Part shown: in pieces, positions 37,358-45,210 of the stretch
Position numbering within the stretch: the first letter of the stretch is position 1
How the letters are laid out: every line of letters begins with the position of its first letter
Made by a program: the position numbers and the translations under genes
Origin: Henriciella sp.
Lineage (GTDB): Bacteria > Pseudomonadota > Alphaproteobacteria > Caulobacterales > Hyphomonadaceae
Length of the DNA: 64,000 nt
Assembly: GCF_029937755.1 (NCBI RefSeq)
Contig: NZ_JAPYPG010000010.1
Span: 1 to 64,000, forward strand
Direction: 5' to 3'
The notes under the pieces: generated by a model
What the model was told of the DNA's origin: nothing
Databases searched by the model: none
Seen by the model: the letters and a program-made list of their open reading frames with translations, nothing else

Positions 37358-39029
37358 CGGCCTGAGCCTCGGCGATGGCGCGATGGATGTCGCTCACCAC
37401 AACGGAACCTTCGCCGACACTTGAGGCCACACGCTTGACCGATCCGATCCGCACGTCGCCCACCGCATAGACGCGTGGCCAGCTCGTCTCGTAACGCGTC
37501 GGCATCCGCTCCAGCGACCAGCCCGCGCGCACAAGATCGATATTGGCAAGGTCGGTGCCGGTCTTCACGAAGCCTTTCTCGTCGCAGCTCATATGCTGCG
37601 GCAGCCAGTCGGTGAAGGGCGCCGCCCCGATGAAGAGAAAGACAAAGGGCGTTTCGCAACGCTCCGAGGTCCCGTTCGCGCCATTGCGGAAGGTTGTCCC
37701 GACAAGGCGGTCGGATATCGGGTCAGCGCCATCGATACCGTGCAGCGCCTCGATTTCCGTTGACGGGTGGAGATGGATGTTCGGCGTCTCCTCCAGACGC
37801 CGGACGAGATATTCCGACATGGTCTCGCGAATGTCGGGGCGGCGATAGAGGAGGTGCACGGTCCTGGCCGTCTGGCTGAGGAAGACGGCGCCCTGGCCGG
37901 CAGAGTTGCCGGCGCCGACAATGGCGACTTCCTGTCCGCCGCACAGCTGCGCCTCCATCGGTGTGGCGCCATAATAGATACCCCGGCCTTCGAAGCGGTC
38001 GAGATTGGGGATGGGCAGGCGGCGGTATTGCGCGCCCGTCGCGATCACCACAGCCCGCCCGCAGATTTTCCGGCCATCTTTCAGGCTGACGCAATAGCCG
38101 TCGTCATCCGGCTCAAGCGACATGGCGTGCGCTGGGGCCGCGATCCGCGCACCGAATTTCTGCGCCTGGATGGCGGCCCGCGCGGCGAGTTCGCGGCCCG
38201 ATACGCCCATCGGGAAGCCGAGATAATTCTCGATCTTGGAGGAGGTGCCCGCCTGCCCACCGGGGCCGTCAGTGTCGAGCGTGATAACGCTCAGCCCTTC
38301 GGAGGCGGCATAGACCGAGGCGGCGAGCCCGGCCGGCCCGGCGCCGACCACGATGACATCCACAGCGCTGCCGTCGGGCAGAAGGTCTAGCCCGAAGGCT
38401 TCCGACAGCTCCTCCACGCTCGGCCGCGACATGATGCGAGACCGTCCGCGAATGACCACGGGCAGGGTGGCCTCGTCGATTTCGCGGGCATCCATGATCC
38501 GGCGGGCCAGCGGGTCTCTCGCCGGGTCGAGCCATTTGTGCGGCACCATGTGTTTCGACAGCAGGTCGCGCGCGGCGAAGACATCGCGGTCATGCGCGTC
38601 ACCGATGACGATAACGGAACCGTGGTGGGCGTCCTGTGCAAAGGCGCGCCGCGCCGTCAGCGTGCGCACGAAGACGTCGGAAATGGCGGAGTTCTCGACC
38701 AGCAGGCGCTGGAATGCGCTGTGCCGAATGTGCAGCACATCGCCTTCCTCGCCCATTTCCACGCGAGACAGCGAGGCCTGTCCGGTCAGCACCGTAATGT
38801 CTCCGGCAAACTGGCCACGCTCCATCCAGCCAGCGCGCTTGTCGCCTTCAGCGGTTTCGATGAAGATGTTGGTATGGCCTGACAGCGTGATCAGGCAGTC
38901 CACGCCGGCATCACCTTCCTGGACGAGCAAGTCGCCGGGCCGGTGGTGCCGGATCTCGCCATAGGGTTTCAGCTGTTCGAGCTGGGCGTCACTGAAGGTG
39001 AAATTCACATCGGCAGGCGGCTTGGTCAT
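37329..39029 (-). CDS. cNMP-binding domain / thioredoxin reductase-like fusion
   Basis: The product is 566 aa in three parts. Residues about 10-125 form a cyclic-nucleotide-type effector domain (PGDLLVQEGDAGVDCLITLSG-like, read in parts, then FAGDITVLTG). Residues about 135-215 look like a thioredoxin/glutaredoxin-type fold without a CxxC. Residues 224-560 are a thioredoxin reductase-like flavoprotein: FAD site VVGAGPAGLAAS at 227-238, NADPH site IVGAGNSAGQGA near 370, and YAVGDVR near the end. The redox CxxC expected before the NADPH motif is replaced by YYGATPMEAQLCGG. This resembles ferredoxin-NADP or ligand-regulated reductases more than true thioredoxin reductase. Confidence 0.88.
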   Translation of the reverse strand: MTKPPADVNFTFSDAQLEQLKPYGEIRHHRPGDLLVQEGDAGVDCLITLSGHTNIFIETAEGDKRAGWMERGQFAGDITVLTGQASLSRVEMGEEGDVLHIRHSAFQRLLVENSAISDVFVRTLTARRAFAQDAHHGSVIVIGDAHDRDVFAARDLLSKHMVPHKWLDPARDPLARRIMDAREIDEATLPVVIRGRSRIMSRPSVEELSEAFGLDLLPDGSAVDVIVVGAGPAGLAASVYAASEGLSVITLDTDGPGGQAGTSSKIENYLGFPMGVSGRELAARAAIQAQKFGARIAAPAHAMSLEPDDDGYCVSLKDGRKICGRAVVIATGAQYRRLPIPNLDRFEGRGIYYGATPMEAQLCGGQEVAIVGAGNSAGQGAVFLSQTARTVHLLYRRPDIRETMSEYLVRRLEETPNIHLHPSTEIEALHGIDGADPISDRLVGTTFRNGANGTSERCETPFVFLFIGAAPFTDWLPQHMSCDEKGFVKTGTDLANIDLVRAGWSLERMPTRYETSWPRVYAVGDVRIGSVKRVASSVGEGSVVVSDIHRAIAEAQAATETALAGA

Positions 39030-39108
39030 GGATTGCCTCTTGGATGACGCTACGCCAGCAGGCTAAGTCTGGCGCATCTGAAAATAGGTCTGCTGCCGGA
39101 GGAAAGCC

Positions 39109-39882
39109 ATGTCTGATCCAATCGTCCTCGTCGAAAAGGACGGCCCTGTCGCCGTCGTGACGCTGAACCGCCCCGATGCCCTGAATGCGCTCAGCCGCGA
39201 TTTGCGCCGGGAGATCGTGAAAACTTTCCAGGCGCTCGCAAAGGATGACGATGTCCGCGCTGTCGTGCTGACCGGTGCCGGACGGGCCTTCACCGCAGGC
39301 GTGGACCTGAAGGAAGCAGGCCAGACCGGCTTCGCGCTCGGCGCCGATGGCGGCGACATCGATCTCGCCAAGGGGCTGGAAGCCTTTCCCTGGCCGATCA
39401 TCGGCGCGATCAACGGCTTTGCCATCACAGGCGGTTTCGAGCTTGCGCTGATGTGTGACGTGTTGCTGGCCTCGGAGAATGCCAAGTTTGCCGATACCCA
39501 TGCCCGCGTCGGCATCATGCCCGGCTGGGGGCTCAGCCAGAAGCTGTCGCGCCTCATCGGTATCAGCCGGGCCAAGGAACTCTCTCTGACCGGCAACTTC
39601 CTCGATGCCGAGACCGCTGAGCGCTGGGGCCTGGTCAATCGTGTCTATGCGGCTGACGAGCTGGTGCCGGCCGCCATCAAGATGGGTCACGATATGGCGA
39701 GCTGCATTCCGGACATGCTGAAGAAGTACAAGAAGGTCATCGATGACGGGTTTGACGTGCCCTTTGGCGAGGCGATGGACCTTGAGATCAAGCGCTCTGC
39801 AGAGCATGCCGCGAGCGTCACGGCGGAAAGCGTCGAGGAAGCGCGCAAGGCGGTCACCCAGCGTGGCCGCGGCCAAAATTAG
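39109..39882 (+). CDS. Enoyl-CoA hydratase/isomerase (crotonase family)
   Basis: Hydration or isomerisation of enoyl-CoA esters. The product is 257 aa. NRPDALNALSRDL near 19-31, the oxyanion stretch GAGRAFTAGVDLKEAG near 56-71, and AINGFAITGGFELALMCD near 102-119 carry the two backbone NH positions; the Glu expected near 120-140 is in the ADTHARVGIMPGWG region. GGAGGAAAGCC precedes the ATG. It may work with the thiolase at 40927 in beta-oxidation. Confidence 0.9.
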   Translation: MSDPIVLVEKDGPVAVVTLNRPDALNALSRDLRREIVKTFQALAKDDDVRAVVLTGAGRAFTAGVDLKEAGQTGFALGADGGDIDLAKGLEAFPWPIIGAINGFAITGGFELALMCDVLLASENAKFADTHARVGIMPGWGLSQKLSRLIGISRAKELSLTGNFLDAETAERWGLVNRVYAADELVPAAIKMGHDMASCIPDMLKKYKKVIDDGFDVPFGEAMDLEIKRSAEHAASVTAESVEEARKAVTQRGRGQN

Positions 39883-39889
39883 CAATCGG

Positions 39890-39926
39890 TCACGAACGGC
39901 AACCCGTCCGTGAGGTTTTGCGTTTA
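39890..39926 (+). terminator. Terminator after the crotonase gene
   Basis: Ten-base stem with one mismatch (39890-39899 with 39904-39913), loop CAAC, then GGTTTTGCGTTT. T-tract is interrupted, so moderate strength. Confidence 0.6.
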
Positions 39927-39952
39927 ACCCGTGAAACCTCATGGAGCCTGCT

Positions 39953-40285
39953 ATGAAGCACCCTCAATTCCTCGCCATCGCTGCAGCTGCCGCGCTTTCA
40001 ATGCCCGCCAGCGCGCAGATCGCCACCAGCAATGAGGATGGTGCAACAGGCGCCTACACCTCTGACGTGGAGTCCTCCTACACCTCGGAAGGCCGGTATG
40101 GCCCGAGGACCGCGATCGATGACCTGCGCGCCGGTGTCGACAAGGACAGGGAACAGATGGAGCGCGTCCGCCAGCGGCAGCTGAGCGAGCGCTCCAAGCC
40201 CGAGACAGACATTGAGCCCCTGATATTCGGGCCCCAGCCCGAAGCGGCCCCGGAAGACACCGACGCGGACCCCGAGACCGACTAG
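39953..40285 (+). CDS. Small secreted protein, unknown function
   Basis: The product is 110 aa from ATG 39953 (GGAG at 39943). Signal peptide MKHPQFLAIAAAAALSMPASA, then an acidic and Ser/Tyr/Thr-rich region (DVESSYTSEGRYGPR), a basic helix (DKDREQMERVRQRQLSE) and a Pro/Glu/Asp-rich tail. No known domain. It is followed by another small secreted-protein gene. Confidence 0.65.
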   Translation: MKHPQFLAIAAAAALSMPASAQIATSNEDGATGAYTSDVESSYTSEGRYGPRTAIDDLRAGVDKDREQMERVRQRQLSERSKPETDIEPLIFGPQPEAAPEDTDADPETD

Positions 40286-40304
40286 GCACGGAACTGCCTC
40301 ATCC

Positions 40305-40347
40305 GGTCTCCGTTGATCTGGCAACAGATTTACAGACAACGGAGACC
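40305..40347 (+). promoter_or_regulatory. Hairpin that covers the ribosome binding site of the next gene
   Basis: Perfect 11-base inverted repeat: GGTCTCCGTTG (40305-40315) and CAACGGAGACC (40337-40347), with a nested ATCTG/CAGAT pair in the 21-base loop (40316-40320, 40325-40329). The right arm contains the GGAG (40341-40344) that serves the TTG start at 40352. In RNA the site would be paired and hidden. There is no T-run, so it is not a terminator. Confidence 0.65.
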
Positions 40348-40351
40348 GCAT

Positions 40352-40840
40352 TTGAGACAGAACGTCCTGCTATGCGTCACAGCGTTTGCCCTTGCGCCGG
40401 GGGCGGTTGCCCAGACGGCGAATACCTATGCCTATGCCAGCGACTATGAGGTCGCCAGCTGGCCGGTCGAAGACCGCGTCCGGCCTGAGCCGCGTGATCC
40501 GAATAAACTTCAGACGAACAGTGAACTCCTCGGTGGCCCCGTGCCCCAGGTCGAACGCCACCAGATAAGGAACGGCGAAGACAATAATGTTCGCGTCGTC
40601 ATGACGGATGCCACGCGAGCGCGTGTAAACGCTTCGAATGCGGGCGGCCTGCCGGGCCGTGAAGTTGAAAACCGGCTGGGCACCTCGCTCGGCCGGATCG
40701 CCGTCGCCGAGCGTGACCGGGCAGGGGGTATCAGCACGATCTGGGTGCAGCCGCCCTTCCGCGAGACTGGCGAGTTGCGTCAGGTCGATGTGCGCTCCGT
40801 TACGCTGCGGAATGGCCGCGTGATTGTCGAAACCCGCTAG
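40352..40840 (+). CDS. Small exported protein, unknown function
   Basis: The product is 162 aa. The TTG at 40352 is preferred: GGAG lies seven bases upstream and translation then begins with a signal peptide (RQNVLLCVTAFALAPGAVAQ). A longer frame from TTG 40313 would start inside the hairpin and bury the signal. The mature part has charged, Arg-rich segments and ends QVDVRSVTLRNGRVIVETR, a possible beta-rich C-terminus. Family not recognised. Confidence 0.68.
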   Translation: MRQNVLLCVTAFALAPGAVAQTANTYAYASDYEVASWPVEDRVRPEPRDPNKLQTNSELLGGPVPQVERHQIRNGEDNNVRVVMTDATRARVNASNAGGLPGREVENRLGTSLGRIAVAERDRAGGISTIWVQPPFRETGELRQVDVRSVTLRNGRVIVETR

Positions 40841-40926
40841 GGAAAGGCCGTCTGCGGCGAGATTGCACTTGTCAGCCAAGGCCAGATTGAGTGTAACGCA
40901 CTCCAATAAACAAGGGAGTGCCTGCC

Positions 40927-42138
40927 ATGAGAGACGTCGTCATTTGTTCCCCGCTTCGCACAGCCGTTGGCGGCTTTGGCGGCAGTTTCCGCGATGTTCA
41001 GGCGCCTGATCTCGCCTCCCATATCGTCAAGGCGCTGATGGAAAAGACGAAGCTTCCCGCAGAAGCCGTCGAGGACAGCGTGTTCGCGCAGTGCTATCCG
41101 TCCATGGAAGGTCCGGCGCTTGGCCGCATGGTCGCCCTGGATGCAGGGCTGACCACAGGGACGGCTGGCATCCAGATCGACCGGCGCTGCGGCTCCGGCC
41201 TGCAGGCGGTCATCTACGCCATCATGCAGATCGCGACCGGCGCCAGCGACGTGATGATCGCAGGCGGCGCTGAAAGCATGTCGAACGCGCCCTTCTTCTC
41301 GAACCATATGCGCTGGCAGATCAAGGGTGACGGGCTGATGCTGCATGATGCGCTCACGCGTGGGCGCTATACCGCCGGCGGCAAGAACCATCCTGTTCCG
41401 GGCGGCATGATCGAGACTGCAGAAAATCTCCGCAAGGAGTATCAGATCAGCCGCGAAGCCCAGGATGAGTTCGCCTACAACTCCCACATGAAGGCGGCGG
41501 CCGCGCAGAAGAGCGGCAAGTTCGCCGAAGAAATCGTCCCCTTCACGATCAAGGGCCGGAAGGGCGACACAGTCGTGTCCGAGGACGAGCATATCCGTCC
41601 TGATTCCAGCCTCGAAAAGCTTTCCAGCCTGCGTGCGATCTTCGGCAAGAAGGACGCGGAAGCCACTGTCACGGCAGGCAATGCTTCCGGCCAGAATGAT
41701 GGCGCGGCCGCCTGCATCGTCTGCACGCGCGAGGCAGCAGAGAAATACGGCCTGAAACCGCTGGCCCGGCTCGTCTCCTGGTCGGTCGCGGGCGTTGGCC
41801 CGGAAGTCATGGGCATCGGCCCCGTCCCCTCAAGCCAGAAAGCGATGGATCGCGCCGGGCTGAAGCTCGCCGATATCGATGTCATTGAGCTGAACGAAGC
41901 CTTCGCCGCGCAGGTACTCGCTTGCACCAAGGCGCTCGGCTTTGAGGACGGCGACTATGAGCGCCTCAACCCGAACGGCTCCGGCATTTCGCTCGGACAT
42001 CCCGTCGGCTGTACCGGCGTGCGCATCCTGACGACCATGCTCAATGAAATGGAGCGCCGGGAAGCGCGTTACGGTCTGGAGACGATGTGTATCGGTGGCG
42101 GCCAGGGCCTCGCCGCGATCTTCGAACGGGTCGCGTAG
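40927..42138 (+). CDS. Acetyl-CoA acetyltransferase / thiolase
   Basis: Thiolytic cleavage or condensation of acyl-CoA. The product is 403 aa from ATG 40927 (AAGGGAG upstream). Nucleophile C88 in DRRCGSGLQAV, ELNEAFAAQVLA near 318-329, GISLGHPVGCTGVR with the second catalytic Cys near 363-376. Both degradative and biosynthetic roles are possible; the neighbouring crotonase suggests fatty acid or branched-chain degradation. Confidence 0.94.
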   Translation: MRDVVICSPLRTAVGGFGGSFRDVQAPDLASHIVKALMEKTKLPAEAVEDSVFAQCYPSMEGPALGRMVALDAGLTTGTAGIQIDRRCGSGLQAVIYAIMQIATGASDVMIAGGAESMSNAPFFSNHMRWQIKGDGLMLHDALTRGRYTAGGKNHPVPGGMIETAENLRKEYQISREAQDEFAYNSHMKAAAAQKSGKFAEEIVPFTIKGRKGDTVVSEDEHIRPDSSLEKLSSLRAIFGKKDAEATVTAGNASGQNDGAAACIVCTREAAEKYGLKPLARLVSWSVAGVGPEVMGIGPVPSSQKAMDRAGLKLADIDVIELNEAFAAQVLACTKALGFEDGDYERLNPNGSGISLGHPVGCTGVRILTTMLNEMERREARYGLETMCIGGGQGLAAIFERVA

Positions 42139-42206
42139 AAGGCTGGCGCTTCTTCTTGCGGGCAGCGTCCAAGCTGCATATGAGGCAAGGGGCGGTCATG
42201 CCGTCA

Positions 42207-42251
42207 GCGGGCGTGGCGAAATTGGTAAACGCAAGGGACTTAAAATCCCTT
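42207..42251 (+). pseudogene. tRNA-Leu(UAA), 5' half only (prophage integration site)
   Basis: GCGGGCG acceptor strand, D-arm GGCGAAATTGGTAAACGC, and the anticodon stem-loop AGGGA-CTTAAAA-TCCCT (42234-42250, anticodon TAA) are intact. After 42251 the sequence turns into the phage region: no variable arm, no TTCGA loop and no CGCCCGC to close the acceptor stem are found. The integrase gene ends 17 bases downstream. The gene is therefore cut at the anticodon stem-loop; a whole copy may be rebuilt at the far prophage end, outside the window. Confidence 0.85.
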
Positions 42252-42267
42252 AGAAGCTTTGCCCAAA

Positions 42268-43347
42268 TCATTGTTTTCTTGCCTTTTTTCTGCTCTTGCT
42301 TGTGACCGCTTCGGGACTATTGGGGGACAGGCCGTCAAGAGCGGCCCTCAGATCGTCCTCGCTAGCATTGGCGTATCGCACTGTCGACTGGATGCTTGCG
42401 TGTCCGAGCAAGCGCTGTGCCAGCTTTAGGTTGCCGGTCTTGCGAAGCATCGTCGTGCCGGCATGGTGGCGAGCGCCGTGGATCACGCGGGGCATATCCA
42501 GCCCGGCATCCTTCGCCGCCTTGCGCAGCCGGTAGTCGAGTGAGCCGAAACTGATGGCCTGGTCGCCTTCATGCCAGATGTATTCCAGCTTGAGCGCGGT
42601 CGCTCGCGAGGCCATTGCCGCCATGATGCGCGCGTCTTCATCCCTGAGCGGCAGAAGCAGGGCCTCATCGTGCTTGCGGTACTTTCCGGGGATGGTCAGC
42701 CGCTTGGCCTCTCCATCGACGTCAGCGGGCCTTATTTTCAATTCGCTGCGGCGGAGGCCGTAGGTGAGCAGAAGGTGAAGCGCGAACCGGGCGACCGGAT
42801 CGAGGGCGGATTTCCATGCGGCCATCTGCCTCTGGCTGTATTCGCGGTGCTGCGGCTTCGGTTCCGAAAGCCTGAGCGAACGCCAGTCGATCTCCGGCAT
42901 GCCCTTGGCCTTCCATACCTTACGGGCGCGGTTGAGCAGGGGTCTTAATGTTGTGTCGATCAGATCCCGGTTGACGGTGGTGTTCGATGGCCTGCGGCCC
43001 TTGTGATTGAGCCCGCGGCGCTTTGCGATCGCTTCCACGATATCGGGCGCGTCGATCTCTCTCAGAAGCTTGTGCGGGCCGACGCAGGCGAGCATCATGG
43101 CGAGGCGGCGTTCAACGGTCTTTGCGTCCCGCTTGTCCTGGCCGACTTCATCCCAATACCGGGACGCGGCCATGTCGAGGGTCATCTCTCCCGCGTCCTT
43201 GCCAATGCCGGTAGCGGCTTCAAGTCGTCTCTGTCGCTCCACGGCTTCGGCTGACCGTTTCGTGTCCTGCCCCGTCGAGCCGTAGTAACGCCGCCCTTTG
43301 AGGACGAAGTCATAGTGGAAGAATCGGCCTTTCCGGTAGACTGACAT
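42268..43347 (-). CDS. int: Tyrosine-type phage integrase
   Basis: Site-specific recombinase that joins attP and attB, here in tRNA-Leu. The product is 359 aa: an N-terminal arm-type domain (MSVYRKGRFFHYDFVLKGRR), a core-binding SAM-like domain (about 55-145) and a catalytic domain with R199 (YGLRRSEL), H290-G-A-R293, H316 (LLGHAS) and nucleophile Y325 (TVRYAN). AGAGGGC precedes the ATG at 43347. The reading frame of the excisionase gene overlaps its first 166 bases. Confidence 0.95.
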   Translation of the reverse strand: MSVYRKGRFFHYDFVLKGRRYYGSTGQDTKRSAEAVERQRRLEAATGIGKDAGEMTLDMAASRYWDEVGQDKRDAKTVERRLAMMLACVGPHKLLREIDAPDIVEAIAKRRGLNHKGRRPSNTTVNRDLIDTTLRPLLNRARKVWKAKGMPEIDWRSLRLSEPKPQHREYSQRQMAAWKSALDPVARFALHLLLTYGLRRSELKIRPADVDGEAKRLTIPGKYRKHDEALLLPLRDEDARIMAAMASRATALKLEYIWHEGDQAISFGSLDYRLRKAAKDAGLDMPRVIHGARHHAGTTMLRKTGNLKLAQRLLGHASIQSTVRYANASEDDLRAALDGLSPNSPEAVTSKSRKKARKQ

Positions 43348-43544
43348 TTTGCCCTCTCGATATAGTCCAGCACGTCAGACAGGCTGAACCGATAATCCCG
43401 GCCCTCCCTGATGGCGGGCAGCATACCGGCTTGCACGCGGTTTCTGACCGTCTTCGGATCTCTGCCCAGCATCTCGGCCACCTCATGCGTGGAAAGCAAG
43501 GGGGTGCGAGAAAATCTCTGCCCGGATGCCACCCGTCCTGTCAT
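43182..43544 (-). CDS. xis: Excisionase / helix-turn-helix DNA-binding protein
   Basis: The product is 120 aa from ATG 43544 (CAAGGACC upstream). Residues 15-65 form a MerR/excisionase-type HTH (LLSTHEVAEMLGRDPKTVRN, VLDYIER). After residue about 66 the frame overlaps the integrase gene for 166 bases and reads Ser/Thr/Arg-rich sequence with low complexity, so the tail may carry no function. It likely bends DNA and controls excision direction. Confidence 0.8.
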   Translation of the reverse strand: MTGRVASGQRFSRTPLLSTHEVAEMLGRDPKTVRNRVQAGMLPAIREGRDYRFSLSDVLDYIERAKCQSTGKADSSTMTSSSKGGVTTARRGRTRNGQPKPWSDRDDLKPLPALARTRER

Positions 43545-43696
43545 GGGCGGTCCTTGGGGGTGGGGCTCTGCGTTGTTTGCGTACGGCATTTGCGCTCCGG
43601 GAACTTCCCGGGTTGCACGAACTCCAGACACACGCGGCAATACTTGCCATTGCCGACGATGACCCAATCATGTTTTGGATTGTCTGGTGGCCCCAT
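43541..43696 (-). CDS. Small phage protein with CxxC motif
   Basis: A 51-aa product from ATG 43696, which has a strong GGAGGGGAG upstream; its stop overlaps the excisionase start (ATGA). The sequence contains KYCRVCLEFVQPGKFPERKC, a zinc-knuckle-like set of three Cys. Family not known. Confidence 0.65.
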   Translation of the reverse strand: MGPPDNPKHDWVIVGNGKYCRVCLEFVQPGKFPERKCRTQTTQSPTPKDRP

Positions 43697-43697
43697 A

Positions 43698-44168
43698 TCA
43701 CTCCCCTCCATCCGATAGAGAAGCTGCGCGGCGGGGCTTGGCGATGCCGTCAGGAAATTCAGCCAGCAACGATTTGCTCTTTGGAAGGTCGCCTATTTCG
43801 CGGTAATGTGTCGGCTCGGAGAACGTCGGAAGTGATGTCTCGTTTTCATCGCCAGACAGCAACCATTTTCCGTTGTCGTAATAAGCGGTCCACGCTTCAC
43901 CGACTGACCAGTAAGGCGGCCCATCCCAGCCATCATTGACGCAGACAAGCCAAGTGTCACCATTCTTCGCTGTTTCATCAATCTCCCGCCACCCAGCGGG
44001 GATGAGAGAGGCGGAGCGGAGACGGCGGGCGGCTTCGAGCATAACGTTTGACACCCTGTCCCATTCGATCAGCGAGAGTCCCAGCGGGACGTTTGCAAGC
44101 CGTTCTGTGATGTGCTCCACATGTTCCGCCAGCGCTTCCGCGCTCAATTCCTTCAAAATATCAGTCAT
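43698..44168 (-). CDS. Phage protein, DUF551-like
   Basis: The product is 156 aa from ATG 44168 (GGGAGAG upstream). An N-terminal helical part (KELSAEALAEHVEHITERLA) leads to a C-terminal module PAGWREIDETAKNGDTWLVC, then YWSVGEAWTAYYDNGKWLLS and PTHYREIGDLP, which follows the pattern of DUF551-type phage proteins. Role unknown. It overlaps the HNH gene by four bases. Confidence 0.65.
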   Translation of the reverse strand: MTDILKELSAEALAEHVEHITERLANVPLGLSLIEWDRVSNVMLEAARRLRSASLIPAGWREIDETAKNGDTWLVCVNDGWDGPPYWSVGEAWTAYYDNGKWLLSGDENETSLPTFSEPTHYREIGDLPKSKSLLAEFPDGIAKPRRAASLSDGGE

Positions 44169-44731
44169 GAAGCTCTCCCGTGGTTGGGGTGAAAGTTGTG
44201 CCGATGCTCTGCGCCTTTGCGCGCTTTGATGGCGTCGGTTTTGTTTGGGAATGAGCCGATATGCTGGCGGCGACAATTGACTTGAATGAACGCTATCCAG
44301 CGGCCATTTCGCTTGTCGTGATAAACGCCGGGATGGCCGGACTTATTATTTGCCTGAAGCTTACTGTTTTTTCGGTTATCGGCTTTAGTAACCGATCTTA
44401 AGTTGGCCCAGCGGTTGTCCGTCCTGTTGCCGTTTATGTGGTCGACTTCGTGCTCAGGCCAATCGCCTGTCATCATGCAAAAAATGACGCGGTGCGCTTT
44501 GTAGGCTTTGTTGAAAACAAGGCCTAGATGATAGCCGTCATCACTTATTCGCCTGAAAGTTTCTTGGCCGCAGAACCTTTTGTTCCAGCTATCGGCTTTG
44601 CCCCGGCTGCTTCCGTATTTGCATAATTTAAATAGCCACGCAGGCCGCTCTCTCCAGTACAGCTTGCCCGTATCTGAATCATATCGCAGCAGGCGGTTTA
44701 GTAGTTTGGAGGAAGGAAGCTTTCTAGTCAT
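44165..44731 (-). CDS. HNH endonuclease with AP2-type DNA-binding domain
   Basis: The product is 188 aa from ATG 44731. The HNH core EHEVDHINGNRTDNRWANLR (residues about 105-124) is followed by an AP2-like module (SGHPGVYHDKRNGRWIAFI, IGSFPNKTDAIKARK). This is the build of free-standing phage homing endonucleases. The gene is visibly richer in A+T than its neighbours, which suggests separate arrival by homing. Confidence 0.88.
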   Translation of the reverse strand: MTRKLPSSKLLNRLLRYDSDTGKLYWRERPAWLFKLCKYGSSRGKADSWNKRFCGQETFRRISDDGYHLGLVFNKAYKAHRVIFCMMTGDWPEHEVDHINGNRTDNRWANLRSVTKADNRKNSKLQANNKSGHPGVYHDKRNGRWIAFIQVNCRRQHIGSFPNKTDAIKARKGAEHRHNFHPNHGRAS

Positions 44732-44984
44732 TTTCAACCTCCACCAAACGCCCGCTTCGATAGGCGTTGACGAGGGCGACGATGAAGGAGGCGTCCGCGT
44801 CGTAGGTTGGGCTTGACAGAAACGTATCAGCCAATCGTCGCTCAACCGCGTTGCCGAACACCGTATTACCTTCAAACGTGCCGATCGTGCTTCCTTTGAT
44901 CCATGAGTCGTTCTTGGGGTCTGTGCAGACAATCCAGTCACCCTGTGCAGCAGCCGCACTCAGTTCTTCCAGCTTACTCGTCAT
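44724..44984 (-). CDS. Small phage protein, unknown
   Basis: The product is 86 aa from ATG 44984; the longer form to 45014 overlaps the next gene more deeply. Sequence reads as a compact alpha/beta protein (GDWIVCTDPKNDSWIKGS, ADASFIVALVNAYRSGRL). No family recognised. It overlaps its neighbours by 8 and 11 bases. Confidence 0.6.
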   Translation of the reverse strand: MTSKLEELSAAAAQGDWIVCTDPKNDSWIKGSTIGTFEGNTVFGNAVERRLADTFLSSPTYDADASFIVALVNAYRSGRLVEVEND

Positions 44985-45210
44985 TGGGAGTTTCCTTTGA
45001 GGGTTCCAGATCATTTTCGTCCAGCTGGTCGATCAGGTCTTCAATCGCTACACTGGCAAGCATGGCGGCCGCCTTGACGTAAGCTTGCGTGGCCCGCTCG
45101 TCCTTGAATGTCGGAGACCAATCCTTGTGTGACTTGAAGCCTTTGCAGAGGATCGATCTGGCGTCGTTCATCATTTCGTAAGCGCGATAGATGGCGTGCG
45201 GGTCACTCAT
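44974..45210 (-). CDS. Small phage protein, unknown
   Basis: The product is 78 aa, mostly helical and acidic at the C-terminus (EDLIDQLDENDLEPSKE). Its start overlaps the stop of the HNH gene upstream by four bases, placing it firmly in the operon. Function unknown. Confidence 0.6.
   Translation of the reverse strand: MSDPHAIYRAYEMMNDARSILCKGFKSHKDWSPTFKDERATQAYVKAAAMLASVAIEDLIDQLDENDLEPSKETPNDE

Noticed and set aside
42207-42295. Complete tRNA-Leu gene
   Set aside because: No TTCGA loop and no CGCCCGC acceptor partner within 90 bases.
42207-42300. A group I intron in tRNA-Leu(UAA)
   Set aside because: Known introns split this tRNA inside the anticodon (after U34). Here the anticodon loop and the 3' side of its stem are continuous, so the break is later and fits phage integration.
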